A DNA stretch of 64,000 bases from JAHEEL01 sp963700375 (GCA_963700375.1 CAVOXF010000003.1:62001-126000), one strand, 5' to 3'. Counted from the first letter of the stretch, positions 27,710-36,868 are shown. The notes: generated by a model from the sequence alone, not told the origin. Program-made: numbers and translations.

Positions 27710-28804
27710 TCAGGCGTTCTCCATGACCCGCCCGAGGTCGCTTCCTTCGATGACGCCCACGACCCGACCTTCTCGCACCACCACAAGCCGGCCGGCCTTC
27801 CCGGCCGGCCGATGCATCAGTGCGTCGAGCGGCATCCGCGCATCGACAACATCGCCGGGACCGATCTTCGCCATGACCGTCGACGCTCGACTCGATACCC
27901 GTCGCGCCGGAGAGAGCCGGTCGATCTCGGTCTCGCCGAGGACGCCCCGGATGCGCCCATCCACCTCGACGGGGAGCGACCTGAGTCGCGAGCCGATCTG
28001 ATAGAGGTCGATGACCCGCCCGATGAACATGTCCCCCGGCACCGGGTCGGGGGTCGCCCGCATCACGTCGCCTGCCACCAACCCATCGACCTTCGATATC
28101 AGCAACTCACGACGACCCGCGCTCTCGGCGCTGCGCAGCACGTACAGGCCGAGCACGGCGCCAAGTAGCGCCCATGTGCTCAGCGTCACCAGCGCCAGAA
28201 GGGCCGCCCCTCCGATGACGAGCCACCCGAAGACACGGCCGGATTGGACGGCGATCTCCGTCGCACGGGTGCGATCCCCGTTGAGTTGCCACACCAGCGC
28301 CCGCAGCACCCGTCCTCCGTCCATGGGGAAGCCGGGCAGCAGGTTGAACGCAGCAATGAACAGGTTCACGAGTGCGAGAAAGCGAATCGCGTCCTGGGCC
28401 TCCGGCACGCCGGAGGCGACTCCGGCCACCAGCCAGACGATGCCGGCAAGCAGCAGCGAGACAATCGGCCCGGCGGCGGCCACGGCGAGCTCGTCGGAGG
28501 GTCGTTCGGCCTTGCCGTCGATGAGCGTGTAACCGCCGAACGCCAGAAGCTGGATCCGACGAACATGCAGGCCGCGGCGCCTGGCAACAACGGCGTGGCT
28601 TCCTTCGTGGGCAAGAACGGATGCGATGAGGACGGCCCCCGACAGGAGGGCGATGATGGTGGCCGCGGATGTCGAGGATCCGGGAAAGACAACGCCGATA
28701 TCGACATAGAGAATCCACACGACGGCCGCCGCAACCACGAGTAGCGACACATCCGCAACGATCTCGACTCCACCGACGCGGCCGAGGCGAATCCCCCGGT
28801 TCAT
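27710..28804 (-). CDS. Site-2 protease family (M50B) zinc metalloprotease with CBS domains
   Basis: 364-residue intramembrane protease. N-terminal membrane segments hold the zinc motif HEGSH near residue 66. A conserved GFPMDGGRVLRAL near 158 provides the third zinc ligand in a membrane helix. The soluble C-terminal half (about 240-364) is a CBS pair (DVMRATPDPV, GVIEGSDLGRVM). The layout matches the Rip3/SpoIVFB-like group that senses nucleotides through CBS domains. The ATG overlaps the tsaD stop. It is the last gene of the alr-tsaD run; its substrate, perhaps an anti-sigma factor, is unknown. Confidence 0.9.
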   Translation of the reverse strand: MNRGIRLGRVGGVEIVADVSLLVVAAAVVWILYVDIGVVFPGSSTSAATIIALLSGAVLIASVLAHEGSHAVVARRRGLHVRRIQLLAFGGYTLIDGKAERPSDELAVAAAGPIVSLLLAGIVWLVAGVASGVPEAQDAIRFLALVNLFIAAFNLLPGFPMDGGRVLRALVWQLNGDRTRATEIAVQSGRVFGWLVIGGAALLALVTLSTWALLGAVLGLYVLRSAESAGRRELLISKVDGLVAGDVMRATPDPVPGDMFIGRVIDLYQIGSRLRSLPVEVDGRIRGVLGETEIDRLSPARRVSSRASTVMAKIGPGDVVDARMPLDALMHRPAGKAGRLVVVREGRVVGVIEGSDLGRVMENA

Positions 28805-29814
28805 GAACCCAGCCGCATGCTCGAGTCGACGTCGGTGCCGAGATCGTCGGGTGGTGCTCCGCTGCGAAGGCGATCAACGGCCACAGCGGCAATCATGGCG
28901 CCGTTGTCGGTGCACATCCGGATGGAAGGGATGAACAGATCGATGCTTCGCCGCCCGGCCTCTTCGCGGAGCCTCGTACGAAGCCTGCGGTTGGCCAGGA
29001 CGCCGCCGCCGCCGCCCACCGAGGTCACGCCGGTCTCCTCGACGGCGTTGAAGGTCTTCTCGACGAGCACGTCGACGATCGCTTCCTGGATCGACGCCGC
29101 TACATCCTCACGCGGTGGAAGCGATTGGTCGTCTCTTGCCTTCTCCAGATAGGTGACGACGGAGGTCTTGAGGCCCGAGAACGAGAAATCGAACGGGCGA
29201 TCCCGGAGCGCCCTCGGGAAGTCGATCGCGTTCGGATCGCCGTCCTCCGCGGCCGCGTCGATGGCAGGGCCCCCGGGGTATCCCAGCCCGACGAAGCGTG
29301 CGAGCTTGTCGAACGCCTCACCGGCGGCGTCATCGATCGTGGTCCCGAGGGTCTCGTAGTCCCCCCACGATCGAACGTGGACGATCTGGCTGTGTCCACC
29401 GGAGGCGAGCAGCACCACGGCCGGCGGTTCGTACTCCGGGAACTCCAGTCGGGGGGCGTAGAGATGGCCCTCCATGTGGTCGATGCCGTAGAACGGCTTC
29501 TCGAGCGTCCACGCCAGCGATTTGCCGAATGCGAAGCCCACCATCAGGGCGCCGATCAATCCCGGACCCCGGGTCGCGGCGATTGCATCGAGTTGGTCGG
29601 AGTGGATTCCCGCGGTCGCGAGCGCCTGGTGCACGAGGGGGCGAATTGCTTCGACGTGAGCCCTGGCTGCGACTTCCGGGACGACGCCTCCGAATCGTGC
29701 ATGCTCCTCGGTCTGCGAAGCGAGCACGAACGATCGAACATCGAAGCCCTCCAGAACCGCAACGCCCGTCTCGTCGCAGCTCGTCTCGATCCCGAGCACG
29801 AGTGGGTTGCTCAT
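28801..29814 (-). CDS. tsaD: tRNA N6-threonylcarbamoyladenosine transferase TsaD
   Basis: 337-residue ASKHA-fold enzyme completing the t6A37 modification of ANN-decoding tRNAs with TsaB and TsaE. It starts MSNPLVLGIETSCDETG. The metal/substrate motif HMEGHLYAP holds the two His residues, and GGGGGVLANRRLR and FIPSIRMCTDNGAMIA follow. ATG 29814 overlaps the rimI stop as ATGA; a longer start adds unrelated basic sequence. The clustering tsaE-tsaB-rimI-tsaD is standard in Actinobacteria. Confidence 0.96.
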   Translation of the reverse strand: MSNPLVLGIETSCDETGVAVLEGFDVRSFVLASQTEEHARFGGVVPEVAARAHVEAIRPLVHQALATAGIHSDQLDAIAATRGPGLIGALMVGFAFGKSLAWTLEKPFYGIDHMEGHLYAPRLEFPEYEPPAVVLLASGGHSQIVHVRSWGDYETLGTTIDDAAGEAFDKLARFVGLGYPGGPAIDAAAEDGDPNAIDFPRALRDRPFDFSFSGLKTSVVTYLEKARDDQSLPPREDVAASIQEAIVDVLVEKTFNAVEETGVTSVGGGGGVLANRRLRTRLREEAGRRSIDLFIPSIRMCTDNGAMIAAVAVDRLRSGAPPDDLGTDVDSSMRLGS

Positions 29815-30311
29815 GTCGACTCCTCTTCCAGGCCTGACCGTATGCCGTCGAGCCTCGCCCCATATTCTTCGGCGTCGACATCGAGCGCCCACATGACGAT
29901 CGCGTCCTCACCTGCGTAGTACCCCTTGCGTTTGCCGACGGGAGCGAACCCGAAGCGCTCATACAACTGCTGGGCGTCGGTGTTCGTGGCGCGGACCTCG
30001 AGTGTCAGGTGGCGTGCGCCGCGCCCGATGGCGCGTTCGACGAGCGCGAGGAGGATCCGGGTTCCGAGCTTTCTGCGGCGCTGACCGGGGGCAACACCGA
30101 GGGTGGTGATATGGGCGTCGGCTTCGACCAGCATGAACCCCCCGTACCCAAGAATGTCCCCGTTCTCGGCAGCCACCACATACGACCGATTGGCGTGACC
30201 AAGCTCATCGAAGAACACCCTCGCCGACCACGGCTGTGGATAGATGTCGCGCTCGAGGGTGGCGACCGTCGGAACGTCACTTCGCGACATGGCTCGGATA
30301 CTCACGGCCAC
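29811..30311 (-). CDS. rimI: Ribosomal protein S18-alanine N-acetyltransferase RimI
   Basis: 166-residue GNAT. It shows the AVSIRAMSRSDVPTVATLE N-terminus, the acetyl-CoA loop with GQRRRKLGTRIL, and the EVRATNTDAQQLYERFGF motif typical of RimI. The C-terminal tail is longer than in E. coli RimI. It sits between tsaB and tsaD, overlapping tsaB by about ten bases and tsaD by four, the usual context for rimI. Confidence 0.92.
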   Translation of the reverse strand: MAVSIRAMSRSDVPTVATLERDIYPQPWSARVFFDELGHANRSYVVAAENGDILGYGGFMLVEADAHITTLGVAPGQRRRKLGTRILLALVERAIGRGARHLTLEVRATNTDAQQLYERFGFAPVGKRKGYYAGEDAIVMWALDVDAEEYGARLDGIRSGLEEEST

Positions 30312-31006
30312 AGCCCCTCGGATCGGAACATCTTCCAGTTGATCTGGACATCCGGTTCACGCATGTACGCGGGCCGCACATCCTCTGCCGGCATGAACTC
30401 GCCGTGGGCAACGCGGATGGCGGCGATTTCGAGCATCACGTCGGCCGACGGATATCGGGGCCGACCGCGGCGCACCCTATGAAGGCCTCCCCACATCGTC
30501 TCGGGTAGCGCCTGCCAGTCCCCGACCACGAGCGTGTCCGCCTCCTCGGTGTCGAGAACCGCCCGGAACTCCTCGAACCCGAGCACCTCCGCCACACCAT
30601 CCGGCGCGACTCCGCCGGGAAGCGGTCGGTACGGGGCGACTGCGACCTGCCGGCGGCGCACGTCGACCACCGACCAAATGCGGCGACGCCCGGTTGCGGC
30701 CCGAAGCGCCTGGACGGTGAGCGACGATACAGCAACGAGAGGGGCTCCGACGCCTGCGGCAAACGCCTGAGCAGTGGCGATCCCCGCCCGGATCCCGGTG
30801 AACGGACCGGGACCGACATCAACGGCGACGGCGTCAATGTCGCTGCGTGCCCATCCGGACTGCTGGAAACAGAAGTCGATGGCAGGCATCAGGAACCCGA
30901 CGTGCCCGCGCCGGTCAACACGAACGCTCATCGCGGCGAGTGAAGCACCGTCGCCAAGCGCCACCGACGATGCCGGCGTGGCTGTCTCGATCGCGAGGAT
31001 CCTCAC
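30302..31006 (-). CDS. tsaB: tRNA t6A biosynthesis protein TsaB
   Basis: 234-residue inactive ASKHA paralogue of TsaD that scaffolds the TsaBDE complex. It begins MRILAIETATPASSVAL. The VGPGPFTGIRAGIATAQAFA motif is diagnostic. The catalytic metal His residues of TsaD are missing, as expected. The start overlaps tsaE as ATGA. Confidence 0.94.
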   Translation of the reverse strand: MRILAIETATPASSVALGDGASLAAMSVRVDRRGHVGFLMPAIDFCFQQSGWARSDIDAVAVDVGPGPFTGIRAGIATAQAFAAGVGAPLVAVSSLTVQALRAATGRRRIWSVVDVRRRQVAVAPYRPLPGGVAPDGVAEVLGFEEFRAVLDTEEADTLVVGDWQALPETMWGGLHRVRRGRPRYPSADVMLEIAAIRVAHGEFMPAEDVRPAYMREPDVQINWKMFRSEGLWP

Positions 31007-31455
31007 ACGACCTCCTCGAGTGCCCGACTCGTCCAGGAGCCGTGAGGGATGAACCGGAACGCGCGCCCGTTCTCGCCGTCGATGTCGATCTCGATGACCA
31101 ACCGGTCGGGTGAGACGGCATCTTCGATCGCCTCACCCCACTCGATGACCAGTACACCGCTCGCTGCGATCTCCTCGAGATCCAAGTCTTCGAACTCGAG
31201 AATCGAGCCGAGTCGGTATACGTCGGCATGCACAAGCGGGAGGAACCCGTCGCGATAGATGCGGGCGATCACAAACGTGGGGCTTGCGACCTGGTCGGGT
31301 ACTCCGAGGCCTTCGGCGATGCCGCTGGTGAGCAGGGTCTTGCCGGTTCCCAGACGTCCGCCGAGCAGAATCACGTCGCCGGGGCCGAGAATGGATGCCA
31401 GCCGACGCCCGAGCGCCAACGTCTCTTCAGGGGAATCCGTTCGTGTGGTGATCAT
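31003..31455 (-). CDS. tsaE: tRNA t6A biosynthesis ATPase TsaE
   Basis: 150-residue P-loop ATPase with Walker A GGRLGTGKT, SPTFVIARIY, and HADVYRLGS as in the YjeE family. It drives turnover of the TsaBD complex. The ATG at 31455 (MITTRTDSPEETLALG) lies 7 bp after the udg stop. A longer in-frame start would run inside udg. Confidence 0.94.
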   Translation of the reverse strand: MITTRTDSPEETLALGRRLASILGPGDVILLGGRLGTGKTLLTSGIAEGLGVPDQVASPTFVIARIYRDGFLPLVHADVYRLGSILEFEDLDLEEIAASGVLVIEWGEAIEDAVSPDRLVIEIDIDGENGRAFRFIPHGSWTSRALEEVV

Positions 31456-31462
31456 GCGCGTC

Positions 31463-32116
31463 CTATGAGCCGAAGAGTCCGAGTTGCTCCGGATCTGCAG
31501 CCGGCGTGGCCTCGGCGTCGGTCTCGGTCTCGTCGGTGTGGACGCCGAGATTACCGGCGATGGCGTCCTGGATGAGCCCGAAGTCGTATCGCATCTGGTC
31601 AAGGACCTGTGCCGAGCCTCGGAGGGCGGCCGCCGGATGGAACGTCGGCACCAAGTAGCGGCCCCACCACTCGTAGGCGGTTCCGCGCAGTCGGGTAATG
31701 CCGGCCTCGGTGTTGAGCAACAGCTTCGACGAGAAGTTGCCGAGGGTGACGACCACTTTGGGGTCGATGAGGGTCAGCTGCTCCCTCAGGTAGCCCTTGC
31801 AGGCGTCGATTTCGTCCGGACGCGGGTCGCGGTTCTTCGGCGGACGGCACTTCACGACGTTGGCGATGTAGACATCCGATCGCTCGAGGCCGATCTCGCC
31901 GAGGAGTCGGTCGAGGAGCTGTCCCGAGGGCCCGACGAACGGGATACCTTGCTCGTCCTCGCGCTGGCCGGGGGCCTCTCCGACGAACACGACATCGGCC
32001 TCGGGATTGCCATCGCCAAAGACGACCTGCGTTCTGCCGTCCGCGAGCCGGCAGGCGGTGCAATCGAGCGTGGAGGCTCTGAGTTCTCCAAGACTCGCGA
32101 CCGCGTCGGTCTTCAT
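31463..32116 (-). CDS. udg: Type 4 uracil-DNA glycosylase
   Basis: 217-residue iron-sulfur uracil-DNA glycosylase. GEAPGQREDEQGIPF is motif A. CTACRLA and KCRPPKNRD contribute cluster Cys residues. LGNFSSKLLL and the late HPAAALR (motif with the DNA-binding His) follow. The C-terminus is a low-complexity acidic tail ending in QLGLFGS, which resembles the QL-x-LF sliding-clamp-binding peptide. The start overlaps the upstream peptidase gene as ATGA. It removes deaminated cytosines from DNA. Confidence 0.93.
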   Translation of the reverse strand: MKTDAVASLGELRASTLDCTACRLADGRTQVVFGDGNPEADVVFVGEAPGQREDEQGIPFVGPSGQLLDRLLGEIGLERSDVYIANVVKCRPPKNRDPRPDEIDACKGYLREQLTLIDPKVVVTLGNFSSKLLLNTEAGITRLRGTAYEWWGRYLVPTFHPAAALRGSAQVLDQMRYDFGLIQDAIAGNLGVHTDETETDAEATPAADPEQLGLFGS

Positions 32117-33012
32117 GGACCGGTTCTCGCTTCGAGTACGGCCGACTCGATGGCGCGCCCAACGACCACGAAGGCCGCCTGCTGCACGGCATCGATATCC
32201 GCTGTCGCCGATCCAAACGAAATCACGAACGCCGAGTCGCCGTCGTAGCGAGTATGGGTTGGACGGATGCAGGCGCCAATCGCATCGTGCGAGCGGATCG
32301 CCATGCGCCGCAGTTCGTTTCGATCCTCAATCCCTGCGTCCGTGGCGACACATACGAGCGTCGTGTTGTCGCCGGGTGCCGGACCAACCGGCGGCGTTAT
32401 CGAGGCGTGGTCTCCTCCCGTGAGGGACTCTCCTTCGAGGCTGAAGACGTCACCAGCGGCGTTGAGCACAACCAGCGCGCCGACCGTCGCATCACCGACC
32501 ATCACCGAGGCCGAACCGACACCGGCGAACTGCATCGCCTCGAAGCCCCGCCACGCGGCAACCGTGGTGCCGGCTCCGGCCCCGATGCGCCCGAGCGGCA
32601 CAGGCCTCGACGACCGGGAGCGATACGCTGCCGCCCCTTCGTCCGGTCCGGGGCGTCCCGGAGGGTTGCCGGTCATCAGATCGAACACGATGGCGGCCGG
32701 GACGATCGGAACCGGGCCTGCGGGAGTCGGCGCACCGCGTCCCTCGCGTTCGAGTTCGGCCGAGACGCCGGCCGCAGCCGCAAGCCCAAACGCCGATCCG
32801 CCCGCGAACATCAACGCATTCACGGTGACGGGTTTGATGGCCGGCCCGAGCGCATCGGTCTCCCTGGTTCCTGGCGCTCCGCCACGAACATCGACAACCC
32901 CAACGTTCGGTTCGGGGAACGTCAGCACGGTCACACCCGTTGCGCCGGCCTCGTCGGTGTAGTGGCCGACCTCGAGGCCGGGGATGGCGGTGATCGTCGG
33001 AAGGGCCTTCAC
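32113..33012 (-). CDS. P1 family (S58) peptidase, DmpA-like
   Basis: 299-residue N-terminal-nucleophile hydrolase of the DmpA/aminopeptidase-D-esterase family. GGSAFGLAAAAGV and GAGAGTTVAAWRG are family blocks. The autoprocessing site is expected before the first Thr of NTTLVCVATDA, giving alpha and beta chains. GTG 33012 overlaps the alr stop as GTGA. Placement after alanine racemase hints at D-amino acid peptide turnover, but substrate predictions in this family are unreliable. Confidence 0.88.
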   Translation of the reverse strand: MKALPTITAIPGLEVGHYTDEAGATGVTVLTFPEPNVGVVDVRGGAPGTRETDALGPAIKPVTVNALMFAGGSAFGLAAAAGVSAELEREGRGAPTPAGPVPIVPAAIVFDLMTGNPPGRPGPDEGAAAYRSRSSRPVPLGRIGAGAGTTVAAWRGFEAMQFAGVGSASVMVGDATVGALVVLNAAGDVFSLEGESLTGGDHASITPPVGPAPGDNTTLVCVATDAGIEDRNELRRMAIRSHDAIGACIRPTHTRYDGDSAFVISFGSATADIDAVQQAAFVVVGRAIESAVLEARTGP

Positions 33013-34127
33013 GACTCGCCCTTGACGTAGCGGCGCGGAAGCCGCGGACCGAATTGACACACCACCTCGTAGTTGATCGTGGAGAGCAGGTCGGCCCACT
33101 CGGTTGCGGTCACCTCTTCTTCCCCCTGTCGGCCGATGAACACCACTTCGTCGCCGGTCTCGACGGGATCGTCACCGACGTCGATGACCACCTGGTCCAT
33201 CGTCACGGTTCCCGCGTACGGGTACCGCTTCCCCCGAATCAGAACCTCGCCGCCGAGATCCGACAGACGACGCGGAATGCCGTCGGCGTAGCCGAGCGGA
33301 ACGGTGGCCACGGTGGACGCCTTCTCAAGGGGTCGGACCCGTCCGTACGAAGGGCGCGCCCCGGCGGGGAGCCGTTGGACGAACGTGACCGCGGAGACCA
33401 CGCGCATCGCCGGCGTTAGATCGAGATCCCGGCCGATGTCGGGAGACGGACGCAGACCGTAGATCCCGAGGCCGACCCGCACGAAGTCGAAGCGGGCGGC
33501 AGGGTGTGCAAGACCTCCCGCCGTATTGGCAGCGTGGGCGTAGTCGACGTCGATGCCCTCGCGAGAGAGAAGGTCACGGAACCGGGTGAGAGCAGCCACC
33601 TGGCGCCCGGTGAACTCGGCATCGGCCTCGGCTACCGGGAAGTGGGTCGCGATCCCCTCCAAGACGAGTCGATCATCGGCATCGATGCGGCGAGCAAGTT
33701 CGATCGCCGTCGCCGGATCTGCACCAACACGATGCATACCCGTGTCGACCTTGAGATGCACCGGATACGGCGTCGCATCCTCGCGGGCGGCCGTCTCAGC
33801 TACCGCGTCGACGAAGCTGCCCCGGTAGACGATCGGCGTTAGCGACCACTCCACCACCGCGTTGATCTCTTCCTTCAGCGGTTCCGACAGCACCAGGATC
33901 GGAAGGTCGATACCGCCCTCGCGCAGTTGGACACCCTCGGACACGAGCGCAACGGCGAGCCACGTCGCCCCACCGGCGACGGCGGCGTATGCCGAGGGGA
34001 CCGCCCCGTGACCGTACCCATCGGCCTTGACGACGGCGCACACGTCCGCCGGGCTGATCGCTGAGCGGATGGCACGGACATTCGATTCAATAGCGTCGAG
34101 GTCAACCTCGATCCAGGACGGGCGCAT
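33009..34127 (-). CDS. alr: Alanine racemase
   Basis: Makes D-Ala for peptidoglycan. The 372-residue PLP barrel enzyme starts MRPSWIEVDLDAIESN. The Schiff-base Lys is in VVKADGYGHGA, the substrate/PLP Arg region in HLKVDTGMHRVG, and the opposite-face catalytic Tyr in PLGYADGI. It is the first gene of an eight-gene overlapping run ending at 27710. ATG 34127 is chosen because homologues start here and the longer frame is not conserved. Confidence 0.96.
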   Translation of the reverse strand: MRPSWIEVDLDAIESNVRAIRSAISPADVCAVVKADGYGHGAVPSAYAAVAGGATWLAVALVSEGVQLREGGIDLPILVLSEPLKEEINAVVEWSLTPIVYRGSFVDAVAETAAREDATPYPVHLKVDTGMHRVGADPATAIELARRIDADDRLVLEGIATHFPVAEADAEFTGRQVAALTRFRDLLSREGIDVDYAHAANTAGGLAHPAARFDFVRVGLGIYGLRPSPDIGRDLDLTPAMRVVSAVTFVQRLPAGARPSYGRVRPLEKASTVATVPLGYADGIPRRLSDLGGEVLIRGKRYPYAGTVTMDQVVIDVGDDPVETGDEVVFIGRQGEEEVTATEWADLLSTINYEVVCQFGPRLPRRYVKGES

Positions 34128-34473
34128 GGCGGCAAGGGTAACGACTGTGGGCCGGTCACGGTGCGCACCAAGGTATTTGAGAACCGGGTCATTCGACCCT
34201 AGGGGCATCCCAGTCTGACCCGTACCCTCAGAGTGCGGAAACGAAGTGGCCGGTCGACGCGGAGTCCGGTCATGAGCCAGAAGAGGTGCGACACCAAACG
34301 CAACAGTCTTTGAGAACCGGTCGGTCCCGCATATCGATCCGGCACTTCGATGGGAGTGGACACATCACCTCCGGGTGATTTCCCACCGGCACCGGATTGT
34401 GGTCTGCAGATCATCGTCGCCTATCTCCGCACTCTGCAGATGACCCCTCCCCGGGACGGGTCCGACCACAAAG
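34128..34473. other. Intergenic region between acpS and alr, no gene seen
   Basis: About 350 bases with no supported gene on either strand. It should contain the alr operon promoter reading left. Two tctgcagat motifs sit 30 bp apart (34403 and 34433), each with a ctgcag palindrome; their role is unknown. No tRNA fold or riboswitch was recognised. Confidence 0.5.
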
Positions 34474-34501
34474 AAGCGGCCGCTCTTCGGAGCGGCCGCT
34501 T
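34474..34501 (-). terminator. Intrinsic terminator of the glmS-acpS transcript
   Basis: Perfect 12-bp stem (aagcggccgctc / gagcggccgctt), with loop CGAA in the minus-strand RNA, followed by CTTTGT. It lies 29 bp past the acpS stop. Confidence 0.88.
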
Positions 34502-34529
34502 CGCGTCGTTCTGGCTCGCGGCTCGCAGC

Positions 34530-34910
34530 TCAGGACTCGGTACCCACCGCGATCGCCATCACCACCGCCTGATCACGCGTATGCGTCACGGTGACCAATA
34601 CCTTCGTGACGCCGAGCATCTCGGCGCGGATTGCCGCCCGACCGGTCAGAATCGCTCTCGGGCGTCCGCCGCCGGTGATCTCGATGTCGGTCCAACGCAG
34701 GCGTCGCCAACCGGTGCCGAGACTCTTCATCACGGCCTCTTTGCCGGCGAACCTCGCCGAGAGGCGCCCGGCCGGATCGCTGAACCGGTGGGCGTACTCC
34801 CACTCGTGGTCGGTGAAGCATCGCTGACGGAACGCGTCGCCGTAGCGGGCGAGCAGATCGCGGACACGACCGACTTCGGCAAGGTCGACCCCGAGGCCGA
34901 TGATGTCCAT
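34530..34910 (-). CDS. acpS: Holo-[acyl-carrier-protein] synthase
   Basis: 126-residue phosphopantetheinyl transferase that activates ACP. It starts MDIIGLGVDLAEVGRV, with the metal-binding Asp in GVDL. RFAGKEAVMKSLGTG is the second signature, and LVTVTHTRDQAVVMAI is the C-terminal strand motif. It lies 40 bp after glmS and is followed by a strong terminator. Confidence 0.95.
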   Translation of the reverse strand: MDIIGLGVDLAEVGRVRDLLARYGDAFRQRCFTDHEWEYAHRFSDPAGRLSARFAGKEAVMKSLGTGWRRLRWTDIEITGGGRPRAILTGRAAIRAEMLGVTKVLVTVTHTRDQAVVMAIAVGTES

Positions 34911-34950
34911 CCGTTTGCTCCCGGTTCTGGTCGTCCGTGCGATCGGTTTC

Positions 34951-36774
34951 CTATTCGACGGTGACCGACTTCGCGAGGTTACGCGGTTGATCGATGTCGT
35001 GCCCCCGGAGTCGCGCCACGTGGTATGCCAGCAACTGCAGAGGAACGGCGGCGTTGACGGGCGCCAGGAGGTCATCGCTTTCCGGAATGCGCAACACGAT
35101 GCCGGCGAACTTCTCGATCTCGGTGTCCGTGTCGTAGGCCACCGCGATGATCTTGCCACCGCGTGCCTTCACCTCCTGCACCGCTGAGATCGTCTTGTCG
35201 TAGGTCTCACGTTGCGTCACAACCACCACGACGGGAACATCCTCCGTGATCAGCGCCAGAGTTCCGTGCTTCAGTTCGCCTGCCGGCATCGCCTCACTGT
35301 GCAGGTATGAGACTTCCTTGAGCTTGAGCGAACCCTCCATGGCGACGGCGTAGTCCAGCCCCCGACCGATGAAGTAGATGTCGTCCGCCCCGACGATGGC
35401 CTGCGCGGCTTCGACGATCGCGGCATCGTCTTCGAGGATTGTCTCGACCTGACCCGGAAGTTGTGCGAGGCCGTGAGCAATGTGAGCCGCTTGGTCACGG
35501 TCGATGGAGCCCCGGGCGCGTCCGATGCGGAGCGCCAGCAAGTACTCGCCGATGAGCATGGCGAGATACGCCTTTGTGGACGCCACGGAAATCTCGGGCC
35601 CGGCGCGGGTGTAGAGGATGTCGTCCGCGTAGCGGCTGAGCGTCGAACCGACGACGTTCGTGAGCGCCAGCATGCGGGTACCACGCTCCGCGGCAAGTCG
35701 CGCTGCCGCAAGGGTGTCGGCCGTCTCACCAGATTGGGAGATCGCGATGGTGAGATCGCCTGCCTTGACCATCGGGTTGGCGTATCGCATCTCGTGGGCG
35801 TACTCGACCATCGTCGGGATACGCAGCACGCGCTGGAAGATCTCTCGGCCGACAAGGCCAGCGTGGTAGGCGGTGCCGCAGGCTGTGATCCAGATCGTCT
35901 CGATTCCCCTCGCGAAGTCGTCATCGAACCCGACATGCTCGAGCCAGACCTCGCTGTCCTCATTGAGGCGTCCGCCGAGGGTCTCGGTGATCACGGTCGG
36001 CTGTTCGTGGATCTCCTTGAGCATGAAGTGCTCGAAGCCACCCTTCTCGGCCTGCTCCGCGTCCCAATCGATGTGGATCGCCTCCCGGTCGACCGGATCA
36101 CCGGAGATCGTCTCGACGACCGCGCCGCCCTCGGTGATCGTGACGAGCTCATCGTCTTCGATGATCAGGAAGTCGCGGGTTCGGTGGAGCAACGCCGGGA
36201 TGTCTGAGGCGAGAAAGGTCTCTCCCTCCCCCAGGCCGATCACGAGCGGGCTGATCTTGCGCACGGCGACGATCTTGCGTGGATCGCGCTTCGTCATCAC
36301 GACCAGGGCGTACGCGCCTTCGGCGCGCTCGACCGCCCGACGAACCGCTGCGGCAAGGTCGTCGGTGTACTCCTCCGCGACCAGATGAGCGAGGATCTCA
36401 GTGTCGGTCTCCGATGTGAAGATCGCACCACCTGCTTCGAGGTCTTCCCTCAGGGTCTGGAAGTTCTCGATGATCCCGTTGTGCACTACCACGAACTCTC
36501 CGGTTGGATCAGTGTGTGGGTGAGCGTTGAGATCGCTTGGCTGGCCGTGCGTGGCCCATCGGGTGTGCCCGATACCGACCGTTCCCGAGAGCGGCTCCAC
36601 TTCGAGGAGCGCCTCGAGGTTGGCGATCTTCCCTCGTGCCTTCCTGACGTCGATTGAGCCGTTGGTGACTGCGACTCCGGCCGAGTCGTATCCCCGGTAC
36701 TCGAGACGTCTGAGCCCATCCATGATGATGGGCGCTGCTTCGCGAGGCCCGACATAGCCCATGATTCCGCACAT
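34951..36774 (-). CDS. glmS: Glutamine-fructose-6-phosphate aminotransferase
   Basis: Makes glucosamine-6-phosphate for cell wall synthesis. The 607-residue protein has catalytic Cys2 after initiator removal (MCGIMGYVG), GYDSAGVAV, and the SGETADTLAA sugar-isomerase motif. The expected terminus is LAKSVTVE. AAGGAGG lies eight bases before ATG 36774, which fixes the start. glmM lies upstream on the same strand, so successive steps of UDP-GlcNAc synthesis are adjacent. Confidence 0.97.
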   Translation of the reverse strand: MCGIMGYVGPREAAPIIMDGLRRLEYRGYDSAGVAVTNGSIDVRKARGKIANLEALLEVEPLSGTVGIGHTRWATHGQPSDLNAHPHTDPTGEFVVVHNGIIENFQTLREDLEAGGAIFTSETDTEILAHLVAEEYTDDLAAAVRRAVERAEGAYALVVMTKRDPRKIVAVRKISPLVIGLGEGETFLASDIPALLHRTRDFLIIEDDELVTITEGGAVVETISGDPVDREAIHIDWDAEQAEKGGFEHFMLKEIHEQPTVITETLGGRLNEDSEVWLEHVGFDDDFARGIETIWITACGTAYHAGLVGREIFQRVLRIPTMVEYAHEMRYANPMVKAGDLTIAISQSGETADTLAAARLAAERGTRMLALTNVVGSTLSRYADDILYTRAGPEISVASTKAYLAMLIGEYLLALRIGRARGSIDRDQAAHIAHGLAQLPGQVETILEDDAAIVEAAQAIVGADDIYFIGRGLDYAVAMEGSLKLKEVSYLHSEAMPAGELKHGTLALITEDVPVVVVVTQRETYDKTISAVQEVKARGGKIIAVAYDTDTEIEKFAGIVLRIPESDDLLAPVNAAVPLQLLAYHVARLRGHDIDQPRNLAKSVTVE

Positions 36775-36812
36775 GCGCGCGTCCTCCTTGAGGTTGGCGA
36801 CCGGAGGGCGCT

Positions 36813-36868
36813 CCGGGACAGCGTCCCGGCTCACTCGGGCCGGGTTTGGCCCCGGGATCGCTCCCGGG
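36813..36868 (-). promoter_or_regulatory. Paired hairpins in the glmS 5' region
   Basis: Two perfect 7-bp stems precede glmS: ccgggac-agc-gtcccgg (36813-36829) and cccggga-tcgc-tcccggg (36851-36868). They lie 39-94 bp from the start codon. They do not match the glmS ribozyme core that I know. They may mark a terminator for glmM or a structured leader. The rest of the 36869-37056 gap shows no gene. Confidence 0.4.

Noticed and set aside
34128..34473. Possible tRNA or small RNA in the alr-acpS spacer
   Set aside because: No cloverleaf, anticodon stem or T-loop consensus could be assembled on either strand.
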